A stretch of DNA of 64,000 nt. It comes from Balaenoptera acutorostrata. Lineage: Eukaryota > Chordata > Mammalia > Artiodactyla > Balaenopteridae. Of the stretch, positions 11,301 to 25,800 are shown one piece after another (positions within the stretch are counted from its first letter, which is position 1; each line of letters opens with the position of its first letter). The notes under the pieces were generated by a model. That model searched no databases. It saw only the letters and a program-made list of their open reading frames with translations, and was not told the origin of the DNA. The stretch lies in contig NC_080064.1 in the NCBI RefSeq assembly GCF_949987535.1, positions 133,018,708 through 133,082,707 on the forward strand, in the 5' to 3' direction. Made by a program: the position numbers and the translations under genes.

Positions 11301-14300
11301 TCGAAGCAGTTTTGTTAGATTGTATGTGACAGCTGTCATATCAGCATGCATTTAAAACAAGACATCAAAATTGGTGAATTTTTGTGTAGCCATTTTAATA
11401 TTGAAGATGGAAGAAAAAAAGCAACATTTTTGGTCTGTTATGCTTTATTATTTCAAGAAAGGTAAAAAAACAACTGAAATGCACAAAAAGATTTGTGCCG
11501 TGTATGGAGAAGGTGCTGTGACTGATCAAACATGTCAAAAGTGGTTTGCAGAGTTTTGTGCTGGAGATTTCTCGCTGGACGATGCTCCACGGTCGGGTAG
11601 ACCAGCTGAAGTTGATAGAGATCAAACTGAGACTTTACTTGAGAACAATCAACATTATACCACGAGGGAGATAGCCAACATACTCAGAATATCCAAATCA
11701 AGCATTGAAAATCATTTGCACCAGCTTGGTTATGTTAATCGCTTTGATGTTTGGGTTCCATATAAATTAAGCGGAAAAAACCTTCTTGACTGTATTTCCA
11801 TATGCGATTCTCTACTTAAATGTAATGAAAACATTCTGTTTTTAAAACAAATTGTGATGGGCGATGAAAAGTGGATACTGTACAATAATGTGGAATGGAA
11901 GAGATCATGGGGCAAGCGAAATGAACCAGCACCAACCACACCAAAGGCCGGTCTTCATCCAAAGAAGGTGATGTTGTGTATATGTGTATATGGTGGGATT
12001 GGAAGTGAGTCCTCTATTATGAGCTCCTCCCAGAAAACCAAATGATTAATTCCAACAAGTACTGCTCCCAGTTAGACCAACTGAAAGCAGCACTCGACAA
12101 AAAGCATCCAGAATTAGTCAACAGAAAACACATAATCTTCTGTCAGGATAGCGCAAGACTGCATGTTTCTTTGATGACCAGGCAAAACTGTTACAGCTTG
12201 GCTGGGAAGTTCTGATTCATCCGCCGTATTCACCAGGCTTTGCACCTTTGGATTTCCATTTACTTCGGTCTTCACAAAATTCTCTTAATGGAAAAAATTT
12301 CAATTCCCTGGAAGACTGTAAAAGGTACCTGAACAGTTCTTTGCTCAAAAAGCTAAAAAGTTTTGGGAAAATGGAATTATGAAGTTGCCTGAAAAATGGC
12401 AGAAGGTAGTGGAACAAAAGGGTGAATACGTTGTTCAATAACGTTCTTGGTGAAAATGAAAAATGTGTCTTTTATTTTTACTTAAAAACCCAAGGCACTT
12501 TTTGGCCAACCCAATATTTAAAGGCCAAGCAAGGGCACTAACAGATCGAGTCAACGGTTTACATAATTTAAATCTTTACACCATTTAAAAATATCTGAAT
12601 TCTTGAAAATCGTCTGCAGAGCTGTAAAGCATTCTTTTCTGGCTTAGATTTGTTTTGGAAATCAGTAATATCACTTTTAACTTATGGTTCATTATATCCA
12701 TTAAATTGTCAGATTGTCTTTTTTGTTTCTATTTTAGTGAAATAGAAAAATCTGGTACTGTTCCTATAGCCAAGCCAAGTGAAACTGAGCAATCTGAAAC
12801 TGATTGTGATGTTGGTGAGGCCCTTGATGCAAATGCTCCAGTTGACCAGCCTTCCTTTGTCAGTCCACCTGAAAGGTGGGTGTGAGCACTTGTTTGCCCT
12901 TTGTATGGTTCTGTAATAAACAGCAGTGTCACGTTTGAGTAGACTTTGGTGCATGCTTAATTCCACTTTATGACTAAGAGAAAACTGATCCCTTTGTACT
13001 CCGTTCTTGGTTTACTTTGTACTCATGTACACTTACAATAGTTTAGATTGCATATACTCGTTATTCAGCTAAAATTTGTTTATCTAATATGCCTTTTGCT
13101 TTCAAATAGCCTTGTTGGCCAGCATATAGAAAATGTGTCATCTTCGCATGGCAAAGGAAAGATAACAAAATCGGAATTTGAATCAAAAGTTTCATCAAGT
13201 GATCAGGGTGGTGGTGATCCAAAATCTGCATTGAATGCTTCAGATAATTTAAAAAGTGAGGTAGGTAAATAACTTGCACTGTTTCCTACTTTATTATACA
13301 ATGCATTTTTGTTATTAGCTAATCTTGTAATTTGCTATCCGTATTTGCCATAAAGCCAGGGGATTAGTAGTTAGTGATGAACGTGGAACTGAGGTGAACT
13401 GTGCTCCCAGAGAGCAAGTGGTTGCTTCACAGAACTATTGCCAGGATACTGTTGATACATAGTGTTGTCCCAAGTATGAACTCTCTTGGGTTATATTTAA
13501 TTATAAATGTTTTTTTGCCACCATTGATTATTTGATAACCAGATACATAAAGTCCTTATTTAAGCAGTTAAGAGAGCTATATAGAAGAAGTTATGATTGT
13601 TAAATTTAAGTATCTTCAGAATAAAAATTTAACTCAATAATACGAGATTAAATTTAGTCTCTTCAACCAGAATTATGTTAAAGGGACATTTTACCCTTTG
13701 TTATTTGTGTGCAGAATACAACTAGACTAGCTTATATTAAAGAATATGATTCTTAAAATAAAGACAGGGCTCATTCCTGTGTAGCAGTTTTACTTTCTTT
13801 TCTTCTTTTGAGTTCTACTTTGACTTCATGTAGAGGCCAGTACAGAATTTCCTGAAGAAATGTTGACAGAGAAGTGTGCTCCCTTCAGCTAAGAAATAGC
13901 TGAATAAAAGAGATGAAGGCCACTCTGTGCACTTCAAAACGCTTGGAATCAGAGTATTTTAAAATACTGAGTACCACATCCACATTTGTTTCTTTATAAT
14001 TTGGATCTTCTGTTCTCCACCTTTTCTTTCACATATTTTCTGTGACTCTGCACTCATAACTAACTAAACTTCATTCTGGAGACTTTAGTGTCGTTGGGCC
14101 AGCTGTTTATTTGATGCTTTTTATAAATATAGGAGGTCCCCATTTCATAGTCCAACATCTTGAAGGAACTAATTTTCCCAGTGAAACCAAATCAAGCATA
14201 TGTTACAGTTCAGTTGTCAAATACCACAGGCATAAATAAAATTAGACAAACATTACAAAAATGTCTTCTTTGAGCTATTTAAGTATCAAATGTAAAATTC

Positions 14301-17300
14301 AAGCATGGCAGCCAGTTTTGTCCAAGATTTGCTTGTTCTCCTTAACCATTTGCAGCAGTGTCTTGCAGATCCTTGAGATAACGGGGATAAACTCTCTCCC
14401 ACTCACACAAACTTAACAGGGCAGAATTTTATCCTGAACTGGATAGTATACAAAACTACTGGACACTTTATAATATGCTCATTATCTGACAATTTTTCTG
14501 GAATATTAAGTTATTTAGGAAGTAATTAATACAGTTAAAAATTCCACTCTTCTGCCTGTTATAATGCTTTACAAAGTAATTTTATTGTATTGTTTAGTTC
14601 TCTTATTTGTTGCTAAGAGGCGATAGTGATTGCTCTGCCTGGGTCTCAAAGAGTGTGTGTATGTTCTTACTTCTTATGTATTTCTTTTAGTATTTGGGCT
14701 TTACTCTTAAGTATCTCAACTATATTAATTTTTATAAATATTTGTTTATTTTCTCATTCAAACTAGATTTTTGTTATTTAATTTTTAAATTAAATTAGTA
14801 TAATGCTACTTCTTTAATTTTATTTTCTGCTATGTATTTTTTTAATAGCCACATACTTTATTTGATAAATTAGTGTGTTCTGCAAAACACTCCGACGTGG
14901 AGGTTGTATAGGAACCAATTTGCTAATAAGTCTTCCTAAAAGGAGGTAATAGGTATTTGTATTGATGTATTACACTAATACACTAATTAGTATTAGTACT
15001 CGAAAATGTGCCCTAATATAGCAAATATATACTGTATGAGATTTGCGCTATTTACCAAAGTAAGCTGTCTAAATAGATGTTTTGTACACTTCTCAAGGTA
15101 CTGTTAATTAGTATGCGTTGTTTTAGGAATACAGAAGTAATTTAAAAATGGAATGAACATCCTTGCATACATTCTTCCAATTAAGAAAAAAATTACAGAT
15201 TGAATTGTATGCCCTTCCCAGTTACATTTCTTCTCTCCACTTCAGATATAACCACTATCTTGAATTTGGTGTTTTTTACATTGGTAGAGCATGTTTTTTA
15301 ACTTTTACCAAATATGCATTGCTACAAACAATACATACTATTATTTGGCATATTTTGAAACAATGTAAAATGGTATCATTCTTGTCTTAAGTATCATTTT
15401 ACTCAACATTGTTTATGAGTTTTGTCTATGCATTGTTCGATTCTACCACAATTTATTCTTCAATTAATGGACATTTAGATTGTTCCTAATTTTTTGATGT
15501 TATCAATAGTGCTGCAGTAAGTATCCTTATGCATATTTTCTTAGGCACATATGTGTGTTTTCACTGATATTTATACATAGGAGTGGAATTATTGGGTCAT
15601 AGGGTATGCATATCTTTATTTAATATTCCTAAATGTTAAACTCACTTTAGCAGTCTAATAGATGTCGCATGGCTCAATAGGCTGTCACACTTTAACCTCA
15701 ATCAGATTGGTATAATTTATTTAGTATCTTTAGTTTTCGTTTGCATTCCCTGATTATACTGAGAGTGAACATTTTGTATTTTCTCTTTGCTTAGTTTATT
15801 GTTCCTCCTTTACTCTCCCCCATTATTGATTTGTAGGCAGTCTTTATAGTTGGTAATAATTCTTTGTTGGCTGAATGTGTTGCAGATATTTATTTCTGTC
15901 TCTGGCTATTTGAACCATGTGGTTTATGGTCTTTTGATATATTTAATTTTTAAATTATAATCTATCCAAATGTATCAGCCTTTTTAAAAATGATCTCTTT
16001 CTTCGTCTTGTTGAATCCTTTTATAGCCTGAATCATGAAGATGTTTTTCTGTACTTTCTTTAAGCTTTGCTTTTCACATTTAGGTTTTTACATCCGCCGT
16101 AAAATTTTTATATAAATGGTACTTCTTTTTTTTTAAATTTTTATTGGAGTATAATTGACTTACAATGTTGTATTACTTTCTGCTGTACAGCAAAGTGAAT
16201 CAATTATACATATATCAACTCTTTTTTAGATTCTTTTCCCATATAGGTCATTACAGAGTATTTAGATTTCCCTCTGCTATACACTAGGTCGTTATTCGTT
16301 ATGTAAATGGTACTTCTTGTTAAGGATTTTGTAGAAACAATATACGACATCTAAAATTAGTTAGCTTCCTTTAATGTGTATATTATTTTAATGTAGATTT
16401 TAAGATGGATGCATTAAAATTATAGTATTTATTTATACAGTTTTTGTATGGGTAATTTTTGGCTTACGATATTATATAGGTTTTTTTTTACAACCTATGC
16501 TAATATTGCTAACATGTGAAGGGATTCATCCTGTGGTGCTTAGGTAGAAGATTTTAATTCTTCGAAGAGAAACTCAACTTTTAAGTTAAACCAAAACTTT
16601 TCTTTTTACATTTTTTGGTTTTTTTTCAAAATACTATCATTCCTTATAAAATTGGACTTTTATTTAATTTGACAGAAACATTTGTATTTACTATTATAAT
16701 TTATTAATCTGTTTTCTCTATATTCTTTGAAATCTGAAATCTGTTTATTTTTGACATTTCTGTCAGAGTTCTGATTATACAAAACCAGGAGAAATTGACC
16801 CTGCATCTATAACAAATCCCAAAGATCCAGAAGATATACCAACATTTGATGAATGGAAGAAGAAAGTTATGGAAGTAGAAAAAGAAAAAAGTAAGGAAGC
16901 ACTGTGATTCTTTTTTCTTTTTTTTAAAGGGCCTGGTTTAAATATGTAGTTCTCTTTTTAATTGGTAAAACAAAGTAACAGTTCTGAAAACATTTTAAAG
17001 GTGAAACTTACCAAGATGCTTTTGATTACCCACATGCAATTTAGCTGTGCATATGCCTTAATCTTGATTAAAATCCATTATTGTAAATTATTAAATGAGG
17101 CTAAAATAAAGTAGGCAGAGCAGTGATTTTTCATCTCAGTTTATAAGAGGAAAGTTGAGGCATGGAAAGTTCTGAGTCATAAAGCTTTAAACTGTAAACA
17201 GAATTGGACTAAATTATCATACTTTCTTTTTGTTGTTGTAAAATAACTCTCAGAGTTAAAAATTATGATTAGGATTAGAGATAGAAGGATAGCATTCATC

Positions 17301-20300
17301 CTTAATAGAATAAAATGTATATGCAGAAGTTTTGATTATCATGGATAAGCTTCATTTTGTGACTTGTACTAGGCATAAATCAAGTAATGTGGATTTTTGT
17401 AGTTAATTTGTGTATTAGGGATATTTTAAAGTTATTGAGCTGAAGCCTTTTGATTTTCATGTGGGTTTTTAAAATATTCTCTTAAGCATTAAAACCTGTT
17501 CTCTAGATGGCAGCCTGTTGCTCTTGAGATTGTTTGCTCTGGGTATTTTCAATCGTAATCATCATATATATATGTTCATAATAAGGTTTGTCTGCAGGTC
17601 AGTCAATGCATCCATCTTCTAATGGAGGTCTACATGCCACAAAAAAGGTCCAGAAAAATCGAAATAATTATGCTTCAGTAGAATGTGGTGCCAAAATTTT
17701 GGCAGCTAACCCAGAAGCCAAGGTACTGCAGTGTAAAATTCTTCTGTACATATAGAAAACCAGTGACTTTATTAAATATAAGCAGTGGTTTCCTGGGAAC
17801 TGTATTTTAACATGAGCTATTTTCCTAATCCACTAATAAATGCAGGATTATGCTTTTAAAGACATTTTCTTGCATGAATTCTTAGTGTATTGGTTGATAC
17901 ATTGCACCCTATTTTTGGTTTTTCTTTTTAAAGACAATTTTTTTAGAGCAGTTAGAGGTTCACAGCAAAATTGAGAGGAAGGTACAGAGATTTCTCATAT
18001 ACCCCCTGTCCCCACGCGTGTTAGCCTCCTCCATTATCAACATCTCCCACCAGAATGGTACATTTGTTACAGTTAATGAACTTATATTGACACATTGTTA
18101 TCACCTGAAGTCCATAGTTTACATTAGAGTTCACTCTTAAACATTCTGTGGTTTTGGACAAATGTATAATGACATGGATCTGCCATTATAGTTTCATACA
18201 GAGTATTTTTACTGCTCTAAAAATCCTCTGTGCTCTACCTATTCACTGCTTCCTTCCCCCAACTTTTGGGAACCACTGATCTTTTTACTATCTCCCTAGT
18301 GTTATCTGAATGTCATATAGCTGGAATCATACCATACGCAGCTTTTTCAGATTGGCTTCTTTCACTTATTAATATGCATTTAAGATTCATCCATGTCTTT
18401 TCATGGCTTGATACCTCATTTCTTTTTAGTGTTGAATAATATTCCATTGTCTGGATGTACCACAGTTTATCCATTCACCTACTGAAGGGCATACACTCTG
18501 TTTTTAAACTTTTAAAACCTGTGTGAAATTTACAGAAGGAAATAGCTAATAGAAAAATAATTTTTCCCCTATAGTAACAGACATTTAATTTTAAATGTCT
18601 TGTTATAAGGCTAACTTAGCACAGTATAGACAAAACTTGTAAATATTAGCCACTTTTATGCTTTCTTCCCAAAGTGAATGTTTCAGAGTCTTAGGTGTAT
18701 TTTAAGATCTAAAAATATAGAAAACCTAGAAAGCTTGATAGTTGAAATAAATCTTTTTCTTTAAGTAATTTATTCCCTTCCCCCTTTCTAAAAATAGAGC
18801 ACATCTGCTATTCTTATAGAAAATATGGATCTTTATATGTTGAATCCTTGCAGCACTAAAATTTGGTAAGTAATATAAAATTTAATAAAGTGTACTCTAT
18901 ACATGTATTATATTAAGCTTTTATTTTGGGATTAGATTGATTTGTTCATATAGTCACTTAATAAGCATTTATGATTGGTTGGTGGTGGTACTGTACTTAC
19001 CTTAGGTCCTGGGGTACAGAATTGAAGACAAAAATGCCTTTCCTTTTAAGGACATCACACAAAAAAATTGACAGATCTAGTTAAACAGTTACCAAATGGT
19101 ATAAAAAGTACTGCTGAAAAGGTATTATAGGATAAGGGATGATATATAACTGCAGAAGAGGATGAGCTTGCTAGAAGAGGTAGTTCATGAGCTGAATCTT
19201 GAAGGATGAATTCCTTGAATTCATAGGAAGTCACAGATGAGGGAGGCAGAGGTATTCAGGAACTATAAGAATAAGGGGATAGCGCTAAAAGGAGCATATT
19301 TATCTTCTGGGCAACTATAAGTAGAAGCAACCTGAAGAAGTTATTTTAGTGATTACAAGAATAGAGGTACAATTAGAGTCATCATGGAAGATGAGACAGC
19401 AGAGTCAGTTTAGCAATAACCAGGCCATTCCATGCTACGCATACCCAGCTTAAAAGTTTCTGAAGTTTATCTTAAAGACCGTGGAGGGTAGTGTTTGTTT
19501 TAAGTAAGGAAATTACATGACCTCACTGGCGTTTTAGGAAGGCTTATCCTTAAAAGGTGGCCTACAGCATAATGCAGTTGGAAGCAGGGAAACCAGTTAG
19601 GAACCTGTTGTCATAGATCAGGTGAGAAATGAGGGCTTTAATTAAGACATTGGCAATTTGGATAAAGAAGAGAGGGGAATCTGAAAAATGTGTGTAGCAG
19701 ATAGAATTGACAGCTCTGGGTTAGTAACTGGATGTGAAGAAGAGAGAGGCATCTGTTAATCTCCCTTGATTTTGGCTTCCCTGCTTGGATCTGTGATTCT
19801 GCCGTTAACTAAGAATATAGGCAAAGGAACCGATTTATGTGGGAAATCAATTGATATACCAACAATTTTATTAGATTACTTGATTTCATTGATCAAAAGC
19901 AGCTGTTTTAAAAAAGAATTGAGATAAATCACCACCATCAAATTGAGTAATATATATATATATAATTTTTTTAATTTAAAGAGAAACTCTTTAAAGATAA
20001 TGCTTATATTCTTTTCTACTTTTGGTTTTCACTCCTTTTGTTAATATACATATTTAAGTTCAGTTTGAAAATTAACACCAAGCTATTTAAGGGCATTAAG
20101 GGATAATATTAAAAAACTTAATTTTCCCATATGCCATTTGGTCTGGAAACTGAATTTGAGGAAATAGTTATCTGAGATCATAATGAAAATGTTATTTTGG
20201 GGTTTTTGTTTTTGTTTGTAAAAGCCCCTGTAGTCAGTAACAACTCAGTTTTTATGCTCTAAAATTTTGTATTTTAAGCAAAGACATGCTGGGATGAAGT

Positions 20301-22783
20301 TATATGAAGCAATCATTTTGTTTTATTCTGGTTTACAGAATAAGTGATCATAGCTACCCGTTTGTATTTTAATGTTTTTGCAGACAGCATGTATTCGTGT
20401 ATGTGTGTTTACTGTATATTTTACTTTTTGCTCATCCATTTATGCATGTTTTCATTGTATAATTAAAGAACCTCAGAACACCTTTACTGATTTAACCTGA
20501 TTTGATTGGGTTGACCCACCTAAGGTATATTAAGATCACACAGTCTCATTATAGCTTTATAAATCCTAATATCTGGTAGAATAAGTTTATACCTCATCTT
20601 CAGATGTATCTTCACTACTTTTGTCCCTTTGTTTTTTCTTTTAAATTTTAGAATCTTGTTGAATTCTAAAAAAAAAATCATGCTGGCATTTTTATTGAAA
20701 TTGTATCAAATGTCTAGATGAATTTCAGGATAATTGACATTTTAGGATTTTGAGCCTTCTTGTTCATTTGATAGTTTGTCCATGTGTTCATTCATTCATT
20801 TGTTCCTTCTTTCATTCTTTCTATGTTTATTGAGCACCTGTTATGTGAGGTTGCTGATACTAGAAATAACATTGTTTCACAAATTAGGCTGAGATCCTAG
20901 GAAGGTGTCAATCCCTAATCACTAATGAGACTGAACATATTTTCATGCACCAGTTTTTCCTGTAAATAATGGTGCTATGAACATTGGGGTGCACATATTG
21001 TATCTTTACAAATTAATGTTCTCATTTTCTTCAGTTTTATACCCAGCAGTGGAATTGCTGGATCGTATGGTAGTTTTATTTTTAGTGTTTTGAAGAACCT
21101 CCATACTGTTTTACATAGTGGCTGCACCATTTTACAGTGTACTAGGGTTCCCACCAACAGTGTACTAGGGTTCCCTTTCATCCACATCCTTGCCAACGTT
21201 TGTTATTTGTAGACTTTTCAGGGGTGGCCATTCTGACATATGTGAGGTGATATCTCATCGTGGTTTTGATCTGCATTTTTTGATGATTAGCTATGTTGAT
21301 CGTTTTTCATCTGCCTGTTGGCCATCTGTATATCTTCTTGGAAAAATGTCTATTCAAGTCTTCTGCCCATTTTTAACACATTTTTGACCAGAGATGTATT
21401 ATGGCCACAGGCATTAGTTTCTGCAAAAATCCCCCAGTCAGTAATGTGTTGGGCTTCCCTGGTGGCACAGTGGTTAAGAGTCCACGTGCCAATGCAGGGG
21501 ACACGGGTTCGAGCCCTGGTCCAGGAAGATCCCACCTGCCACGGAGCAACTGAGCCCTTGCTCCACAACTACTGAGCCTGAGCTCTAGAGCCCATGCTCT
21601 GCAACAAGAGAAGCCACCGCAATGAGAAGCCTGCGCACCACAACGAGGAGTAGCCCCCACTCACCACAACTAGAGAAAGCCTGCTCACAGCAACAAAGAC
21701 CCAACACAGCCAAAAAATAAAAATAAAAATAAATAAATAAAATAATGTGTTAAACTGGGTTCTTTGTTTTCTTTGATATTGAGTTGTATGAGTTGTTTAT
21801 AAATTCTGGATATTAACCCCTTATCAGTCATCATTTGCAAATGTTTTCTCCCATTTAGTAGGTTGTCTTTTTGTTTTGTTGATGGTTTCCTTTGCTGTGC
21901 TAAAGCTTTTAAGTTTACTTTTGCTTTTATTTCTTTTGCCTTAGGAGACAGATCCAAAAAAATAGTGCTATGATTTGTCAGAGTGTTCTGCCTATGCTCT
22001 TTTCTAGGAGGTCTGTGGTTTCAGGTCTTACACTTAGGTCTTTAATCCATTTTGAGTTTACTTTTGTATATGGTGTGAGGAAATGTTCTGATCTCATTTT
22101 TTTTACATGTAGCTGTCCAGTTTTTCCAGCACCACTTATTGAAGAGACTGTCTTTTCTCCATTGTATATTCTTGTCTTCATTGTCATGAATTAACTGACC
22201 ATAAGTACATGGGTTTATTTCTGGGCTCTCCATACTGTTCCATTGATCTGTTGTCTGTTTTTGTGTCAGTACCATGCTGTTTTGATTACTGTTGGTTTGT
22301 AGTATAATCTGAAGTCAGGGAGCATGATATCTCCAGCTTTGTTCGTTTTTCTCAAGATTCAATGTTCTAAATTTGGAACTCAACTGTAAAACCTTCCAGG
22401 CCTCTGGGAAGATGTTAATTTTAAATTAAGTATGTGATTTCAAAAATAAATATTTAGGGCTTCCCTGGTGGCGCAGTGGTTGAGAATCTGCCTGCTAATG
22501 CAGGGGACACGGGTTCGAGCCCTGGTCTGGGAAGATCCCACATGCCACGGAGCAGCTGGGCCCGTGAGCCACAACTACTGAGCCTGCGCGTCTGGAGCCT
22601 GTGCCCCGCAACGGGAGGGGCCGCGATAGTGAGAGGCCCGCGCACCGCGATGAAGAGCGGTCCCTGCACCGCGATGAAGAGTGGCCCCCACTTGCCGTAA
22701 CTAGAGAAAGCCCTCGCACGAACCGAAGACCCAACACAGCCAAAAAAATAAAATAAAAAAATAAATAAAGTAGCTATAAAAAT

Positions 22784-22819
<36 letters not shown>

Positions 22820-25800
22820 ATATTTAGTATAGTCACATGGCTCAAACCCAAAAAGGTATTTAAAAGAGGTAAGGGAGTTACAGTGAGAAATATACTTCCA
22901 ATCTGTCATCTATCTTCCTATTCAGTGTTAAATTTTTAGGTATATTTTTAGTTTCTTTATGCAAAAAATTAGAGATTTTTATTTATCTCTCACTTTTCAC
23001 AGTAGTATATTATACTTACTATGTCACCTTGAATTAAGTTTTAACTTAAAAATATCTGGTCATGTTTCTGTTTCACTCATATAAAACTTTCTCATTTTTT
23101 TTTTGATAGCTGCATGAAAATCCATTATATGATTGTACCAAGATTTAACTAGTCTTCTGTTGATGGTGTTTGGGTTGTTTATAATCTTTTGCCATGACAG
23201 CCAGTTATTATAAATAAGCTTGTGCATACACTGTTTTATACTTGTGTGAATAGATGGGAAGTTTTAAAATTATATTTAAAAGAAATAATTATGGGACTAT
23301 ATAGGTTTTCTATTTCTTTTTTTTTTTAATTAATTAATTAATTAATTTATGGCTGTGTTGGGTCTTCGTTTCTGTGCGAGGGCTTTCTCTAGTTGTGGCA
23401 AGGGGGGGCCAATCTTCATCGCGGTGTGCGGGCCTCTAACTATCACGGCCTCTCTTGTTGCGGAGCACAGGCTCCAGACGCGCAGGCTCAGTAATTGTGG
23501 CTCACGGGCCTAGTTGCTCCGCGGCATGTGGGATCTTCCCAGACCAGGGCTCGAACCCGTGTCCCCTGCATTGGCTGTCAGACTCCCAACCACTGCGCCA
23601 CCAGGGAAGCCCTCTATTTCTTCTTGAGTTAGTTTTGGTAAATTACATTTTTCTAGGAATTTGTCTTTAATCCATTTTGAAAGTTTTTGTAGTAAAGCTG
23701 TTTATGGTATTCTCTTATTGTTTAAAGATCTTTTCTTTGTAGCTTTGCAGTATAGTCTGAAGTCAGGGAATGTGATGCCACCAGCTCTGTTCTTTCTCAA
23801 GATTGTTTTGACTATTCGGGGTATTTTGTGTTTCCATATAAATTTTAAAGTTATGTGTTCTTGTTTTGTGAAAAATGCCATTGGATTGCATTGAATTTGT
23901 AGATTGCCTTGGGTAGTATGTTCATATCATCTGAATTTTGACACATGGTATTTTATCAAACTATTCTTATGTTTAGATCTGCTACTTTACTGATCTTTTA
24001 AAATTCCTGACCTATAAATATTTAAGGGAAGTACGTTGAAATTAGATTTGTCAGCTTTTTATGTAGTTCTATTAATTTACAAAGTGTTGTCTGCCTCTAA
24101 GAAAATAGAAAAGATGAGGCAGTAAGATAAGAAAGCATTTTAAAATCAACTTTCATGTGGAATAATTACATATGTACTAATGTTTTATGAGTCTGTTAGT
24201 TTCATACAAGTTTTAGAATTGTTAAATCTGCCCAGTGAATTGACTCTTTACACCTGGAAATACATTTGTCCAAAAGTTTATTTTAACTGTTAGTAATATA
24301 GCTCCTATTTTCTTAGAAATTGAGAACATTGTATGCAAAAAAAGGAGGTAGAGGAGAATTTGCTTTTTCTTCTCAGTGCTCTTTTAGATTTATTTTCTCC
24401 ATTGTAAATAAAAAGCAAAGTCTTGAGTCTGATTTTCTTTAGTTTCCTCTCCCCAGGGTGTTGTGGTGGTATGGACAATGTTTAGGCTTTGGAGCCAGAT
24501 AGATGTTTATTTTGACTTTTAGCTTTACTATTTATTGGCTAAATGACTATTAGTTAGGGCTCTTGATTCTGCTGCTTTAACAGAGACCAGGTAACTGTGG
24601 TTTAAAAAAGATAGATATTTAATTTTCTCTGACATAAAAACCTCAAGCTGGTAGGTGGTGCAGGGAACAGAGAACAATTAAAGGACCCACACACCTTCTG
24701 TCATGTTTTTCTACCACCCCGGAGATGTTGTCTCTGCCCGCATTGCTGGGATGATTTCTTCCTACCACATCCTCATTCTAGCCTGCAAGGTAGGAAAAAG
24801 CAAATGGAGAGGCAGCAGCTTCTTTTTAAAGGCTTGACCTGGAAGTTGCACTGGACAGGCCCCTCACATCCCATGACCCATAACTAAGCAACATTGCCAA
24901 GACTGGGAAAAACAGTCTTTGATGGGTGGCCGTATGGTTGGCTACATCTTTGGAGGGGGGGACAGGTTCTGTTACTAAAAAGGCAGAAAGGAAAAATGTA
25001 AAGTAACCAATTAGTGATAATTGAATGGTTCTATAAAATGGAGATAGTGTCCTATGCAGTTTGGTTGTAAGAATTAAATCAAAGGATGGATATAAATCAT
25101 CTACCATGGTATCTGACCCAGAGTAAGCATTGAGCTAATGTTAGTGTCCTTTTTTTCATGAGCTTTTCTCTGAATCATGGCTGTTTTTACCATCTTCTGG
25201 AACTCAGTTCTGTTGCTTTCCAGGATTAACACAATATGTTAATTTCAATGCCTTTAATTTATTTAACATTTAATTGTCAGTGTATGTAATCTCATTTGAT
25301 ATAATAATTAGTTTATTAAAGTATTGGAGTGCTAGATGTCATGAGTATTTCTTTTCCCGAAGTGCCATGCTTTATGCAGTTTTATTTTACACATGTAGAA
25401 CCATACTTTTAATTTTTTCCTAAACAGCAATATTTTGTGGCATCTTTTCCATGTCCATAAATATATATATCTCAATTATCATTTTTTTCAAAAGTTTCAT
25501 ACACATGATTTCATATAATCCTATAATAACCCTTTTTTTTCCCCTTCCCTACCCCTATTTCCCCTCCTCCTTTCCCTCTCCCTCTCCCCACTGGTAACCA
25601 CCAGTTTGTTCTCTATATCTGTGAGTCTGCTTCTTTTTTGTTTTATTTACTAGTTTGTTGTATTTTTAAAAACAGCTTTATTGAGGAATAATTGGCATAA
25701 AAAACTGCATGTAAAATAAATTGCAAAATGTTAAAGTGTACGATTTGATAAGTTTTGACATTTATACATCTATGAAACCATCACCACAATGAAGATAACA

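Larger units (their letters stand above)
9564..12737 (+). other. SUCO intron 4
   Basis: Contains the L1 fragment and the mariner described separately. Bases 10490-11225 and 12517-12737 are AT-rich with nothing recognised apart from a poly(T) at about 10684-10702. Confidence 0.85.
13261..16766 (+). other. SUCO intron 6
   Basis: 13261-15140 has no repeat I can name. 15150-15900 is an old antisense L1 and 16113-16318 a recent L1 tail. The remainder is AT-rich. Confidence 0.8.

Noticed and set aside
11371..12045. Mariner frame considered as a host-domesticated gene (SETMAR-like)
   Set aside because: It is not joined to any exon, has frameshifts in the catalytic half and lies inside intact transposon ends, so it is a decaying element.
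14270..14470. Minus-strand patch with a protein-like reading ([20 protein letters not shown]) and a minus AATAAA near 14106, suggesting a decayed processed pseudogene
   Set aside because: I could not identify a parent gene, stops lie immediately upstream, no poly(T) follows the signal on this strand and no target duplication was found. A translated search of 13.8-14.7 kb would settle it.
21451..21530. tRNA-like promoter boxes in the SINE heads
   Set aside because: They derive from a tRNA ancestor of the SINE; there is no cloverleaf gene. No true tRNA gene was seen in the window.
22454..22743. Several overlapping open frames in GC-rich sequence
   Set aside because: They are translations of the CHR-type SINE on both strands. 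Similar frames recur at 2055-2331, 4254-4496, 21318-21660 and 23455-23670.
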